The position numbers and the translations under genes are program-made. Below are positions 6,222 to 12,963 of a stretch of DNA of 20,182 nucleotides, piece after piece. The notes beneath the pieces are model-generated. The model had not been told where the DNA came from. It worked only from the letters and a program-made list of their open reading frames with translations, and did no database searches. The stretch spans positions 1-20,182 of the forward strand of contig CABUXL010000030.1 in NCBI GenBank assembly GCA_902495525.1, read 5' to 3'. Source of the stretch: an uncultured Collinsella sp. GTDB taxonomy: Bacteria > Actinomycetota > Coriobacteriia > Coriobacteriales > Coriobacteriaceae. Position 1 is the stretch's first letter. Each line of letters opens with the position of its first letter.

Positions 6222-7310
6222 ATGGATTTACTGATAGATATTCTGCTCGATGCCGGCAAAGACACGCTCTCGCTGGTGCCGTTTTTGTTGGTGACGTACC
6301 TTGCGCTCGAGACGCTCGAGCATGTTGCGGGCGACCGCGTTAACGGCGCCATCAAGCGCGCTGGCGCTGCGGGCCCCGTGGTTGGCTCGTTGCTGGGCAT
6401 GGTGCCGCAGTGCGGCTTTTCGGCAATGGCGGCCACGCTGTACGCCGGTCGCGTCGCGACGCTGGGTACCCTGGTGGCGGTGTTTCTCTCGACCTCCGAT
6501 GAGATGCTGCCGCTGTTGCTCGCCGAGCAAGTTCCCGTGCAGACCATGGCGATGCTTCTGGCTTCGAAGGCGCTGATCGCGCTGGTCACGGGCTTTATCG
6601 TGGACGCCGCCATTCGCGGCCTGCGTCGTAACGCTCGCGCACATGCGGCGATTCGCCGTACCGTGCTGGGGACCGCTGCTAATCCGGCTCATGTGAACTG
6701 CGCGCACGACGACCACACTGGCGGTGACATCATCGACGAGGTGGCCGAGGCGGGCGTGAGCGCCGATCACATCCATGAGCTGTGCGAGCGCGACCATTGC
6801 GGTTGCGATGAAGACGAGGACGAGCACGAACACGGACATGGCCACGATCACGGTCATGAGGACGAGCATGAACACCATGATGGCCACGGTCACTCCCACT
6901 CTCACGAGGGCGCGCCCCTCCTGTCGATTATTCGCAGCGCCATCTCGCACACCGTGCAGGTATCGGTATTCATTTTTCTGGTGACGCTGATTCTGGTCGC
7001 CGTGCTCGAGACCTTCGGCGAGTCCGCGATCGAGCAGTTCCTGCGTGGCAACGAGACGCTTGCGGTCCTGGGCTCGGCACTCGTCGGCCTGATTCCCAAC
7101 TGCTCGGCCAGCGTCGTCATCACGCAACTGTACCTGGAGGGCGCGCTGCAGCTGGCCCCGATGCTCGCCGGCACGCTCATCTCTGCCGGTGTGGGCTACC
7201 TGGTGCTGTTCCGCACCAACCGCAGCGCCCGCGAAAACGTCCTGTTCCTGATCATGATGTACGTCATCGGTGCGGGCTGGGGTCTTATCCTTTCTGCCTT
7301 TGGCCTCTAA
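6222..7310 (+). CDS. Putative multi-TM heavy-metal (manganese-type) exporter, ArsP_2-like, with His-rich loop
   Basis: 362-residue polytopic membrane protein. Two hydrophobic halves carry related motifs: GMVPQCGFSAMAATLYAG (59-76) and GLIPNCSASVVITQLYLEG (289-307), each with Pro-x-Cys followed by Ser and an LY pair, suggesting an internal duplication. A cytoplasmic or external loop of about 100 residues between them ends in a strongly His/Asp/Glu-rich run (about 190-229, with HGHGHDHGH and HGHSHSHE) that almost certainly binds divalent metal. The layout matches the family annotated as putative manganese transporter or 10-TM heavy-metal exporter (PF11449-like). The start ATG 6222 has GAAAGG 11 bases upstream. 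It is transcribed alone. The transported metal is inferred, not shown. Confidence 0.8.
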   Translation: MDLLIDILLDAGKDTLSLVPFLLVTYLALETLEHVAGDRVNGAIKRAGAAGPVVGSLLGMVPQCGFSAMAATLYAGRVATLGTLVAVFLSTSDEMLPLLLAEQVPVQTMAMLLASKALIALVTGFIVDAAIRGLRRNARAHAAIRRTVLGTAANPAHVNCAHDDHTGGDIIDEVAEAGVSADHIHELCERDHCGCDEDEDEHEHGHGHDHGHEDEHEHHDGHGHSHSHEGAPLLSIIRSAISHTVQVSVFIFLVTLILVAVLETFGESAIEQFLRGNETLAVLGSALVGLIPNCSASVVITQLYLEGALQLAPMLAGTLISAGVGYLVLFRTNRSARENVLFLIMMYVIGAGWGLILSAFGL

Positions 7311-7319
7311 GTAGATGCT

Positions 7320-7361
7320 TGGGGCATGCCGTAAAAACTGGGGCATGCCGTAAAATCTACC
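7320..7361 (+). repeat. Tandem 17-bp palindrome-containing repeats
   Basis: TGGGGCATGCCGTAAAA occurs at 7320-7336 and again at 7339-7355 (period 19). Each holds the 8-bp palindrome GGCATGCC, and the second copy runs on into ATCTACC. GTAGAT at 7311-7316 is the inverse of ATCTAC at 7355-7360, so the block can fold back. It lies between the ends of two convergent genes. Confidence 0.75.
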
Positions 7362-7410
7362 GCCATGACCTGGGCGTTGGATGCGTGTCAATCGCCAAAG
7401 CAAAAAAGCA

Positions 7411-7439
7411 GATTTCCGGACATGTCCCAAAAATCTACC
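7411..7439 (+). repeat. Palindromic repeat related to the 7320 block
   Basis: The 10-bp palindrome GGACATGTCC (7418-7427) is followed by CAAAAATCTACC (7428-7439), ending four bases before the YaiI stop codon. It has the same plan as 7342-7361: an ATG-centred palindrome, then A-run, then TCTACC. Confidence 0.65.
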
Positions 7440-7443
7440 TTGG

Positions 7444-7926
7444 TTAGCGCAGCAGCTCGGTGAGGTTGCGTTTAAAGCGGGCGCGATCTTCGCTGGTAAA
7501 TGCCGCCGGTCCGCGAGTGCGTCCGCCGGCGCGGCGCACCTTCTTTTCCTCGTGGCGAATAAACAACTGCATGTCGATGGTCGCTTTGTCGTAGACGCGC
7601 CCGCGCACACCGATGGCGGCGGCATCGCGCCCGAGCACCATGCTCGCCAAGCCAATGTCCTGCGTCACGACTACGTCGCCCGCCTGCAGGCGTTCGACAA
7701 TGGCAAAGTCGGCGCTGTCGGCGCCCACGTTCACATCGAGCGTCGTGACCCAAAAGCCGCGTCGCGCGTGCTCGGCATCGCGCGGGTCGTCGCGGCGAAT
7801 GTGCCGTTCCAAGTTTTGCGTGCTGTTGCCGGCGATAACAACGGCGACGCCCGCCCGCCGCGCGCAGTCAATCGACTCGCGCGTGACCGGGCAGGCGTCG
7901 GCATCAATAAAGAGCGTTCGCGGCAT
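7444..7926 (-). CDS. YaiI/YqxD family protein (UPF0178, DUF188)
   Basis: 160-residue cytoplasmic protein beginning MPRTLFIDADACPVTRE, the signature of the YaiI/YqxD family (Asp8, Asp10, Cys12), with the later blocks DVNVGADSADFAIVERL and VVTQDIGLASMVLGR, also typical. The fold is NYN/PIN-like, so a metal-dependent nuclease activity has been suggested for the family, but the function is unproven. Its ATG follows directly after the stop of the HdeD-like gene (TAG then ATG with no gap), so the two are probably co-translated. Full family length. Confidence 0.92.
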   Translation of the reverse strand: MPRTLFIDADACPVTRESIDCARRAGVAVVIAGNSTQNLERHIRRDDPRDAEHARRGFWVTTLDVNVGADSADFAIVERLQAGDVVVTQDIGLASMVLGRDAAAIGVRGRVYDKATIDMQLFIRHEEKKVRRAGGRTRGPAAFTSEDRARFKRNLTELLR

Positions 7927-8469
7927 CTAGTGCACCAGTTTGCCAAATTGAATAGCGCGAACAATCAGCGTTACGCCAAACACCAGCAGCGCGGCGCCGC
8001 TAAAGATGACGAGCATCTTGGCCGACCACAGCGGATAAATAAACACGAACATGCCGGCGATGATGGAGAGTGCGCCGCTCAGGATGGCGAGGGCACGGTT
8101 GGACGAAAGCTCGGACTCCAGAATGGACATGACACCTTCGACAATCCAGCCAAAGCCGGCCACGATAACCACCATCGTGGTGAGCGTCGCGGTCGAGAAG
8201 GCCTGGTTGCGCAGGATTATGACGCCGCCCAGAATAATGAGTAGGTTGGAGATGATGCTCGTCACGCGCCAGCCGGTGGGCAGCAGCGGCTCAAAAATGG
8301 CAGTGAACAGCCTGATGGCAGCAGTGATTACAAAGTAAAAACCCAGGACGGTCGTCAAAAAGACGAGGGACTTGGCGGGTGCAAAAAGCAGCGCGATACC
8401 AGCAATGAGTGCTAAGACGCCCGTGATGGCGTAGATCCAGCGTACGGCCTTGACGGCTTTGCCCGCCAT
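7927..8469 (-). CDS. HdeD-like (DUF308) small membrane protein, probably frameshifted near its start
   Basis: 180 residues with about six hydrophobic segments in pairs, for example WIYAITGVLALIAGIALLF and LAILSGALSIIAGMFVFIY, matching the HdeD/DUF308 family. HdeD is tied to acid resistance in E. coli; the role here is unknown. From the available ATG at 8469 the ribosome-binding site is poor (GAGAAA). A much better site, AAAGGAG, precedes an ATG at 8528 whose frame reads MGIFKNDDQ and then diverges. The HdeD frame continues upstream as SSQFGFDEKS until a TGA. One extra A in the A4 run (T-run on the given strand at 8500-8503) would join the two parts. The annotated start at 8469 is therefore a fallback. 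Product is translated in tandem with YaiI. Confidence 0.8.
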   Translation of the reverse strand: MAGKAVKAVRWIYAITGVLALIAGIALLFAPAKSLVFLTTVLGFYFVITAAIRLFTAIFEPLLPTGWRVTSIISNLLIILGGVIILRNQAFSTATLTTMVVIVAGFGWIVEGVMSILESELSSNRALAILSGALSIIAGMFVFIYPLWSAKMLVIFSGAALLVFGVTLIVRAIQFGKLVH

Positions 8470-8528
8470 GCTTTTCTCGTCAAATCCAAACTGGCTCGAT
8501 TTTGGTCATCGTTCTTAAAGATGCCCAT
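8470..8528 (-). other. Displaced 5' end of the HdeD-like gene (out-of-frame start with strong RBS)
   Basis: On the minus strand AAAGGAGACATT-ATG at 8528 gives an excellent ribosome-binding site and start. Its reading frame encodes MGIFKNDDQ and then leaves the frame of the membrane protein at the A-run 8503-8500. Restoring one A gives a continuous N-terminus of about 20 residues ahead of MAGKAVKAV. It could be a sequencing or assembly error, a true mutation, or slippage-based switching. Confidence 0.55.
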
Positions 8529-8763
8529 AATGTCTCCTTTCCGTGCGGCGTAAGCCTTGATCGTTACAACCAGTATCGCTTAAAGGCGCTGGCGTATGGG
8601 TCGGGGAGGGCGAAACGTAACCCAAAGGTCCCGAATTGTTTCCGTTGTTCCCCACGTCGCGATTTTCTATTCAACAGGTGTAGAACATTGCAGCCCTGTT
8701 CGTTATTGCCTAGGTTTTAGGTTAGATTCTCCTAAGGACAATTGGCTTGTATTGGGGGTCCCT

Positions 8764-9435
8764 ATGAACGAAGCAGTTCCCGAGACGCCGTCGGGTGTCG
8801 AATTGATGGCAAAGCAAGGTTGTGAAAAGCTCGGCTTGGACGCGTTTGATGCGTTGGTTCGCCGCGCCCGCACGTGCCGTCGCTTTGACGAGTCCATGCG
8901 CGTGCCGCGTGAGCTTTTGCTTGAGCTGGCGGAGCTGGCGCACCTGACTCCCTGTGGTGCCAATGCTCAGCGTCTTCGTTTTCATGTGGTGAGCGGTGCC
9001 GAGGATTGCGCGCGTGTATTTGATGAGCTTGCATGGGCCGGCGCGCTTAAGGATTGGCCGGGTCCTGCCGAGGGCGAGCGCCCGACCGGCTACATCGCGA
9101 TTTTGGCCGAGCGCGCCGTTCCGGGTAAGCCCGCCGCTCCCATTACCGAGGTCGACACGGGCATTGCCGCACAGACGATGATGCTCGCCGCCCGCAGCGC
9201 TACGCCCGAGGTGGCAGCCTGCATGTTCAAGGCCTTTACGCCCCACGCAATCGATGCCATGGGGCTCGATAACGACAAGTATGAGCTCAAGCTGATCATG
9301 GCGTTTGGCGTTCCGGCCGAGACACAGGTGATCGATGCGATCGATTCCAACCCCGACGGCTCCATCAATTATTGGCGCGACGAGGCGCGGGTGCACCACG
9401 TACCCAAGCGTCCGCTTGCCGACGTGCTGCTGTAG
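8764..9435 (+). CDS. Nitroreductase-family FMN oxidoreductase
   Basis: 223 residues from ATG 8764 (GGGGG seven to eleven bases upstream is a weak ribosome site, and ATG 8806 is an alternative). Family marks: the N-terminal FMN-contact stretch RARTCRRFDESMRVPRE, the LTPCGANAQRLRF block equal to the usual PS-x-N-x-Q motif, and DTGIAAQTMMLAA in the dimer core. Members reduce nitro compounds, quinones or flavins using NAD(P)H; the physiological substrate is unknown. Cys replaces Ser in the P-S/C-G-x-N motif. It is divergent from the HdeD-like gene (8529-8763 has no gene I can support) and precedes two histidine phosphatase genes. Confidence 0.9.
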   Translation: MNEAVPETPSGVELMAKQGCEKLGLDAFDALVRRARTCRRFDESMRVPRELLLELAELAHLTPCGANAQRLRFHVVSGAEDCARVFDELAWAGALKDWPGPAEGERPTGYIAILAERAVPGKPAAPITEVDTGIAAQTMMLAARSATPEVAACMFKAFTPHAIDAMGLDNDKYELKLIMAFGVPAETQVIDAIDSNPDGSINYWRDEARVHHVPKRPLADVLL

Positions 9436-9470
9436 TTGTGCGTCGTTGCGGCGCAATCCGGCGGCAAAAT

Positions 9471-9501
9471 CACCACAAAGACTCCTGTCCCCTTTGTGGT
9501 G
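9471..9501 (+). repeat. Hairpin element CACCACAAAG...CTTTGTGGTG
   Basis: Perfect 10-bp arms CACCACAAAG (9471-9480) and CTTTGTGGTG (9492-9501) with an 11-base loop ACTCCTGTCCC. It lies between the nitroreductase stop and the GTG start of the first histidine phosphatase, ending 17 bases before it. No T-run follows. I recall similar hairpins with a CCTGTCCCC-type loop in intergenic DNA of other Coriobacteria, but this is memory and not checked. Confidence 0.65.
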
Positions 9502-9518
9502 GTACGAGGGGAGGGTGT

Positions 9519-10061
9519 GTGGCAGATCTGTATTTGGTGCGGCATGGGCAGACTGAGCTCAATGTGCAGAGCATTTTGCAGGGCTGGCACGATTCGCCGC
9601 TTACGGCGCGCGGGCGCGAGCAGGCGCTGACGGCGCGTACGGCGTTTGCGGCGCGTGGCGTGGCCTTTGATCATGTGTATTCCTCGCCGTTGGACCGGGC
9701 GCGGCATACGGCCGAGCTTATCGTTGGCGAGGGCCGTTCCATTGAGCTGGTCGATGACCTGCGTGAGTGGCATTTTGGCTCGCTGGAGGGCACATCAAAT
9801 CGCGAGATGCCGCCGCGGCCCTGGGGTGATTATCCGGTTGCCTTTGGTGGCGAGTCGGAAAGTGAGCTTCAGTCGCGCATGGTCGCGGCGCTGTCCCGCA
9901 TCATGGCCAGGCCGCAGCACGACTGCGTGCTGGCGGTTTCCCACGGCTCAGCCTGCCAGGAGTTTCTTGAGTATGTGACTGGCGAGGGGGAGCTACCCGA
10001 CAACGGCGCCGTGCTTCATTTTGGCTATTGCGACGGGGCGTTTTCGCTCCTTGATTGGTAA
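9519..10061 (+). CDS. Histidine phosphatase (phosphoglycerate mutase-like), paralogue 1
   Basis: 180 residues. The GTG start at 9519 is chosen because GAGGGGAGG precedes it closely and the protein then begins ADLYLVRHGQTE, right at the family motif. Catalytic phospho-acceptor His9 lies in RHGQT, and the second active-site His is in VSHGSACQ. LREWHFGSLEG supplies the acid residue region. Broad cytoplasmic phosphatases of this type (GpmB/CobC/PhoE-like) act on small phosphoesters; the substrate here is unknown. A close paralogue starts 17 bases after its stop, so the two form one operon. Confidence 0.9.
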   Translation: MADLYLVRHGQTELNVQSILQGWHDSPLTARGREQALTARTAFAARGVAFDHVYSSPLDRARHTAELIVGEGRSIELVDDLREWHFGSLEGTSNREMPPRPWGDYPVAFGGESESELQSRMVAALSRIMARPQHDCVLAVSHGSACQEFLEYVTGEGELPDNGAVLHFGYCDGAFSLLDW

Positions 10062-10078
10062 CGAACGAAAGGACCCCT

Positions 10079-10714
10079 ATGAATAAAGATCTGTATCTGG
10101 TCCGTCATGGACAGACGATATTCAACCTCAAGCGTATCATTCAGGGGTGGAGTGACTCGCCGCTTACGCAGTTGGGCTGCGACCAGGCGGCGCGCGCCGG
10201 CATGTTTTTACGTGCGCGCGGCATTGAGCCCGATCATGCCTACACCTCCACGCTTCATCGCACCGAGCAGACTATCGCCAACTTGTGGCCGGGCTTGGCG
10301 TACGAGCGCCTGGACGGCCTGCGTGAGTGGTTCTTTGGTGACTTTGAGGCCGAGCGCGTGATGCTCATGCCCGAGCGCCCGTGGCGCGACTTCTATCGCC
10401 AGTTTGGCGGCGAGGGCCAGATGCAGGTGCGCGAGCGCATGGTGGCGACGTTGACCGATCTTATGCGTCGCCCGGACCACGAGTGCGTGCTCGCGGTGAG
10501 CCACGGCTCGGCCATCAAGGAGTTCATGGACCATGTGAAGGGCGCGGCGGCCGATGAGCGCGACCGCGTGCCAGGCAACTGCTCGGTGCTGCACTTTGCG
10601 TTTGACGACGAATCCGACACGTTTGAGCTGGTCGAAGTCTTTACGCAGGAAGACTACGCGCGCGAGCTGGGGCTTGAACCGCTCGTGGCTACTGCGGGTC
10701 CGCAGCGCGGATAA
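10079..10714 (+). CDS. Histidine phosphatase (phosphoglycerate mutase-like), paralogue 2
   Basis: 211 residues from ATG 10079, preceded by GAAAGGA. It begins MNKDLYLVRHGQTIFN (His10), shares QGW-x-DSPLT, LREWFFGDFE and VSHGSAIKEF with paralogue 1, and keeps both active-site His residues. A C-terminal extension of about 25 residues (VEVFTQEDYARELGLEP) is absent from paralogue 1. The pair clearly arose by tandem duplication and then diverged. Same operon; substrate unknown. The unit ends at the terminator at 10761. Confidence 0.9.
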   Translation: MNKDLYLVRHGQTIFNLKRIIQGWSDSPLTQLGCDQAARAGMFLRARGIEPDHAYTSTLHRTEQTIANLWPGLAYERLDGLREWFFGDFEAERVMLMPERPWRDFYRQFGGEGQMQVRERMVATLTDLMRRPDHECVLAVSHGSAIKEFMDHVKGAAADERDRVPGNCSVLHFAFDDESDTFELVEVFTQEDYARELGLEPLVATAGPQRG

Positions 10715-10760
10715 CGCGAGCGCGGCGGTACGGGTCGCCGGCTAATTTCTCGACGCAAAA

Positions 10761-10797
10761 GGGGCGGAGATGCATGTACCTGCTGCATCTCCGCCCC
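10761..10797. terminator. Bidirectional terminator between convergent operons
   Basis: Perfect 14-bp stem GGGGCGGAGATGCA (10761-10774) / TGCATCTCCGCCCC (10784-10797) with a 9-base loop. On the minus strand it is followed by TTTTGCG; on the + strand by CTGTTTGTT. It separates the + histidine phosphatase operon from the minus-strand DUF1015-like gene. Confidence 0.88.
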
Positions 10798-10842
10798 CTG
10801 TTTGTTGAGCTGCCGATTTTTGTGCCGGGCGGTCTGGTCTTG

Positions 10843-11526
10843 CTAGAACCGCGCGACCTGGTGCGTGAGCAGACCTGTCGGAACCTGCGGCGCGGCGCCG
10901 CTGACCTGCGCGGCGGGGAAGAGCACGGCAACGGTAAAGTTGAACGGCTCCTTGCCGGTGTACGTTCCGGCGACACGGGCCTCATCGGCCAGCAGCTGCG
11001 ACGCCCCGGTCAGAGCGGCGGCGTAGGCGGGGTCGTCGGCCAGTGCCGGCTCCGGTGCTTGGTCGAGCATGGCGCGGATGGCCCCGACGGCGTCCTCGCG
11101 CTTGACCTCCCACGCGCGGTGCGTAATGCCCGCGGGGTCGGTGACGGCGTAGAGCGACGCGCCCTCTTTGGCGGCGCCCAGGATGATATCCATGACGGGC
11201 GAGGCCTCGTAGGCGAGCGATACGGGGCGCGGCTGCACCTTGAGCTCGGCGATCGCGCGCGCGGCGGCGGCCACGTCGGCGCTGGCATCGCCCTTGCCGC
11301 CCGCAAGTACACTCGTCGGGCAGATCGCCACGACACCCGTCACACGTCCCGGCTCGCCCGAGCATTCGTACACGTAATACGCCGCACCCGGGTCCTTGAG
11401 CATCAGGCCATCGGCAATGGCTCCGCGCAGAGCATCGTTGCCGCTCAGGATGCTGCCCATTGCAGGCAGCGCCTCGAGCACGCGGTCCTGAGCCGGGCGG
11501 ATGCAGGGAAACGGAAGTGCTTTCAT
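10843..11526 (-). CDS. Short DUF1015-like protein
   Basis: 227 residues starting MKALPFPCIRPAQDRV, the usual DUF1015 opening, and keeping the blocks LMLKDPGAAYYVYE, AYEASPVMDIILGAA, YAVTDPAGITHRAWEV and the C-terminal FNFTVAVLFPA followed by PTGLLTHQV. Family members are normally about 400 residues. The conserved DGHHRYETA stretch seems to be replaced by LLADEARVAGTY, and the C-terminal half is missing, so this looks like a reduced or degenerate form. DUF1015 genes often lie beside serA and serC in anaerobes, as here; their function is unknown. ATG 11526 has AGGA eight bases upstream. It follows the M20 peptidase gene by 39 bases on the same strand, so the two are probably cotranscribed. Confidence 0.7.
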   Translation of the reverse strand: MKALPFPCIRPAQDRVLEALPAMGSILSGNDALRGAIADGLMLKDPGAAYYVYECSGEPGRVTGVVAICPTSVLAGGKGDASADVAAAARAIAELKVQPRPVSLAYEASPVMDIILGAAKEGASLYAVTDPAGITHRAWEVKREDAVGAIRAMLDQAPEPALADDPAYAAALTGASQLLADEARVAGTYTGKEPFNFTVAVLFPAAQVSGAAPQVPTGLLTHQVARF

Positions 11527-11565
11527 GGGCGGTCCTAACGCACGAGTCGGTTTGTTCGCGGCTTA

Positions 11566-12786
11566 TTATGCCCCAACTTGGCCGCTCGCGTCCCAGAGCA
11601 CGTTATCGGCGAGCGCGATTAGCACCTGCTGACAACGAACGATATCGGCGTGGGGCACATATTCGTTGGGCTTGTGCGCGAGCGCGAGCGACCCGGGACC
11701 GTAGCTCATGCAATTGCGGTTACCTGTCTTGCCGGCAATGACGGCGGTGTCGGTGTAGCCGGTAAAGAAGCCGACGGTCGTGTCCGCGTCCGTCACGTCA
11801 TCGGCGGCACGCTTGAGCGCTGCTAGAAGGGGAGAGTCCGGGTCGCGCTCGATGGCGGGGCGGTCGCCCGTCACGACGTAGCTGCCGTGGCAACCGGGAA
11901 TGGCGGCTTCGGCGACGGCGATGGCCTGCTCTACCATGCGCGTTACGGCGGCCGTATCGGTCGGCGGGGTCAGGCGCATGTCGACCCAGACTTTGGCGCG
12001 GTCGGGTACGACGTAGGGGCGATATCCGCCCTCGATTTGGCCGAACGTGATGGTCGAAGGCCCCAGCTCATCGTGCGCGGGCAGCGCCACAAACGCGCGA
12101 CGGAGCGAACACACGACCTCGGCCATGGCGGCGACGGCATCCGCGCCCTTCCAGGGCCGGCTTGCATGCGCCGTCACGCCATCCATTTCAATCTCGAACC
12201 ACGTACGCCCCTTGTGCGCCACCTGGATCTGTCCGTCGGTGGGCTCGGTGTCCAGCACCCATTCGCGCGAACCGACCCAGCCGGCATCGATGGCTGCCTC
12301 GGAGCCTCGCATAAAGTCTTCCTCGTCGACCGAGCAGATGAGCGAAAAGCCGCGGCGGGGCAGCGCGCCATCCGCCGCCACGCGCTCGAGCGTATGGACC
12401 AGTGCGGCAATGGCACAGGCCAAGCCACCCTTCATATCGCAGGCGCCGCGGCCGTAGAGCTTGCCGTCGCGCACGACCGCCCCGAGCGGCGTAATGTCCG
12501 CGTCCCAGCCGTCGCCCAAGGTGACTGTATCCATGTGGCAGATGTAGACGAGCCGTGGCTCGTCGCTCAAACCGGGCACGGTGACCATGAGATTGCGGCG
12601 TCCGGTCAGCACCTCGAGTTCCTCAACCTGCACGGCATGGAGCACCGGATGACTCAACCGCTCCAATTGAGCCTCAACCAACACTTTGATATAGCGTTCA
12701 ATCTCGCCCTCATACGCACCTGGGTCGGAACTGTCGATCCGCACGAGCCCTTGCGTAAGCCGCCAAGCAAAATCTGTATCAACCAT
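11566..12786 (-). CDS. M20-family metallopeptidase (ArgE/DapE-like amidohydrolase)
   Basis: 406 residues, cytoplasmic. Two-zinc active site is complete: HMDT (His84, Asp86), CDMKGG (Asp117), DEED (catalytic Glu155, metal Glu156), DTEP (Asp179 region), and the C-terminal AHKPNEYV His. A dimerisation (lid) domain lies around 190-300 (KGRTWFEIEMDGVTAHAS). Start ATG 12786 has GTGAGG upstream; longer in-frame reading would run through the palindromic control region. Members remove acyl or aminoacyl groups from amino acids or small peptides. The substrate cannot be assigned, though GRRNLMVTVPG and the ArgE/DapE-type layout point to N-acyl-amino acid or dipeptide hydrolysis. It lies downstream of serA but past a terminator, with its own regulatory sequence. 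Confidence 0.9.
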   Translation of the reverse strand: MVDTDFAWRLTQGLVRIDSSDPGAYEGEIERYIKVLVEAQLERLSHPVLHAVQVEELEVLTGRRNLMVTVPGLSDEPRLVYICHMDTVTLGDGWDADITPLGAVVRDGKLYGRGACDMKGGLACAIAALVHTLERVAADGALPRRGFSLICSVDEEDFMRGSEAAIDAGWVGSREWVLDTEPTDGQIQVAHKGRTWFEIEMDGVTAHASRPWKGADAVAAMAEVVCSLRRAFVALPAHDELGPSTITFGQIEGGYRPYVVPDRAKVWVDMRLTPPTDTAAVTRMVEQAIAVAEAAIPGCHGSYVVTGDRPAIERDPDSPLLAALKRAADDVTDADTTVGFFTGYTDTAVIAGKTGNRNCMSYGPGSLALAHKPNEYVPHADIVRCQQVLIALADNVLWDASGQVGA

Positions 12787-12811
12787 AGGCACCTCACAGA
12801 TAGTTAGGTCA

Positions 12812-12831
12812 ACATACAAATTGTATGTCAA
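12812..12831 (-). promoter_or_regulatory. Palindromic operator overlapping the -35 of the M20 peptidase gene
   Basis: ACATACAA-A-TTGTATGT (12812-12828) is a perfect 8-1-8 palindrome. On the minus strand its edge forms TTGACA (12831-12826), a consensus -35. No convincing -10 is seen; TAACTA at 12806-12801 would need a 19-base spacer. It lies 25 bases upstream of the start codon, so a dimeric repressor bound here would block expression. Confidence 0.5.
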
Positions 12832-12864
12832 GAAGCAGCTCGGTGCATTTAATGGAGCGCTCAC

Positions 12865-12900
12865 AAAAACGGGGGCGCCTCTCGTGCGAAAGGCGCCCCC
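12865..12900 (-). terminator. Rho-independent terminator of serC-serA
   Basis: Perfect 10-bp stem GGGGGCGCCT (12871-12880) / AGGCGCCCCC (12891-12900) with a 10-base loop, followed on the minus strand by G-TTTTT. It lies 63 bases past the serA stop and separates serA from the M20 gene. Confidence 0.9.
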
Positions 12901-12963
12901 GCGGGCATTCAATGTCAGTAACGGGCAGGCCACATGGGGAACTGCCCGTCAGATCAGCCGGCG

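Noticed and set aside
7352..7439. Relationship of the 31-bp repeat (…CTACATTTTT…) to the GTAGAYTTTT family
   Set aside because: Only a short A/T-rich core matches (TA-ATTTTT), too little to claim common origin without a genome search.
6228..7655. 475-residue minus-strand frame across the exporter
   Set aside because: Shadow of the exporter: low-complexity His/Arg-rich composition and no recognisable domain, while the + strand carries the family motifs.
7381..8244. 287-residue + strand frame over YaiI and the HdeD-like gene
   Set aside because: Shadow frame; both minus-strand proteins have strong family signatures.
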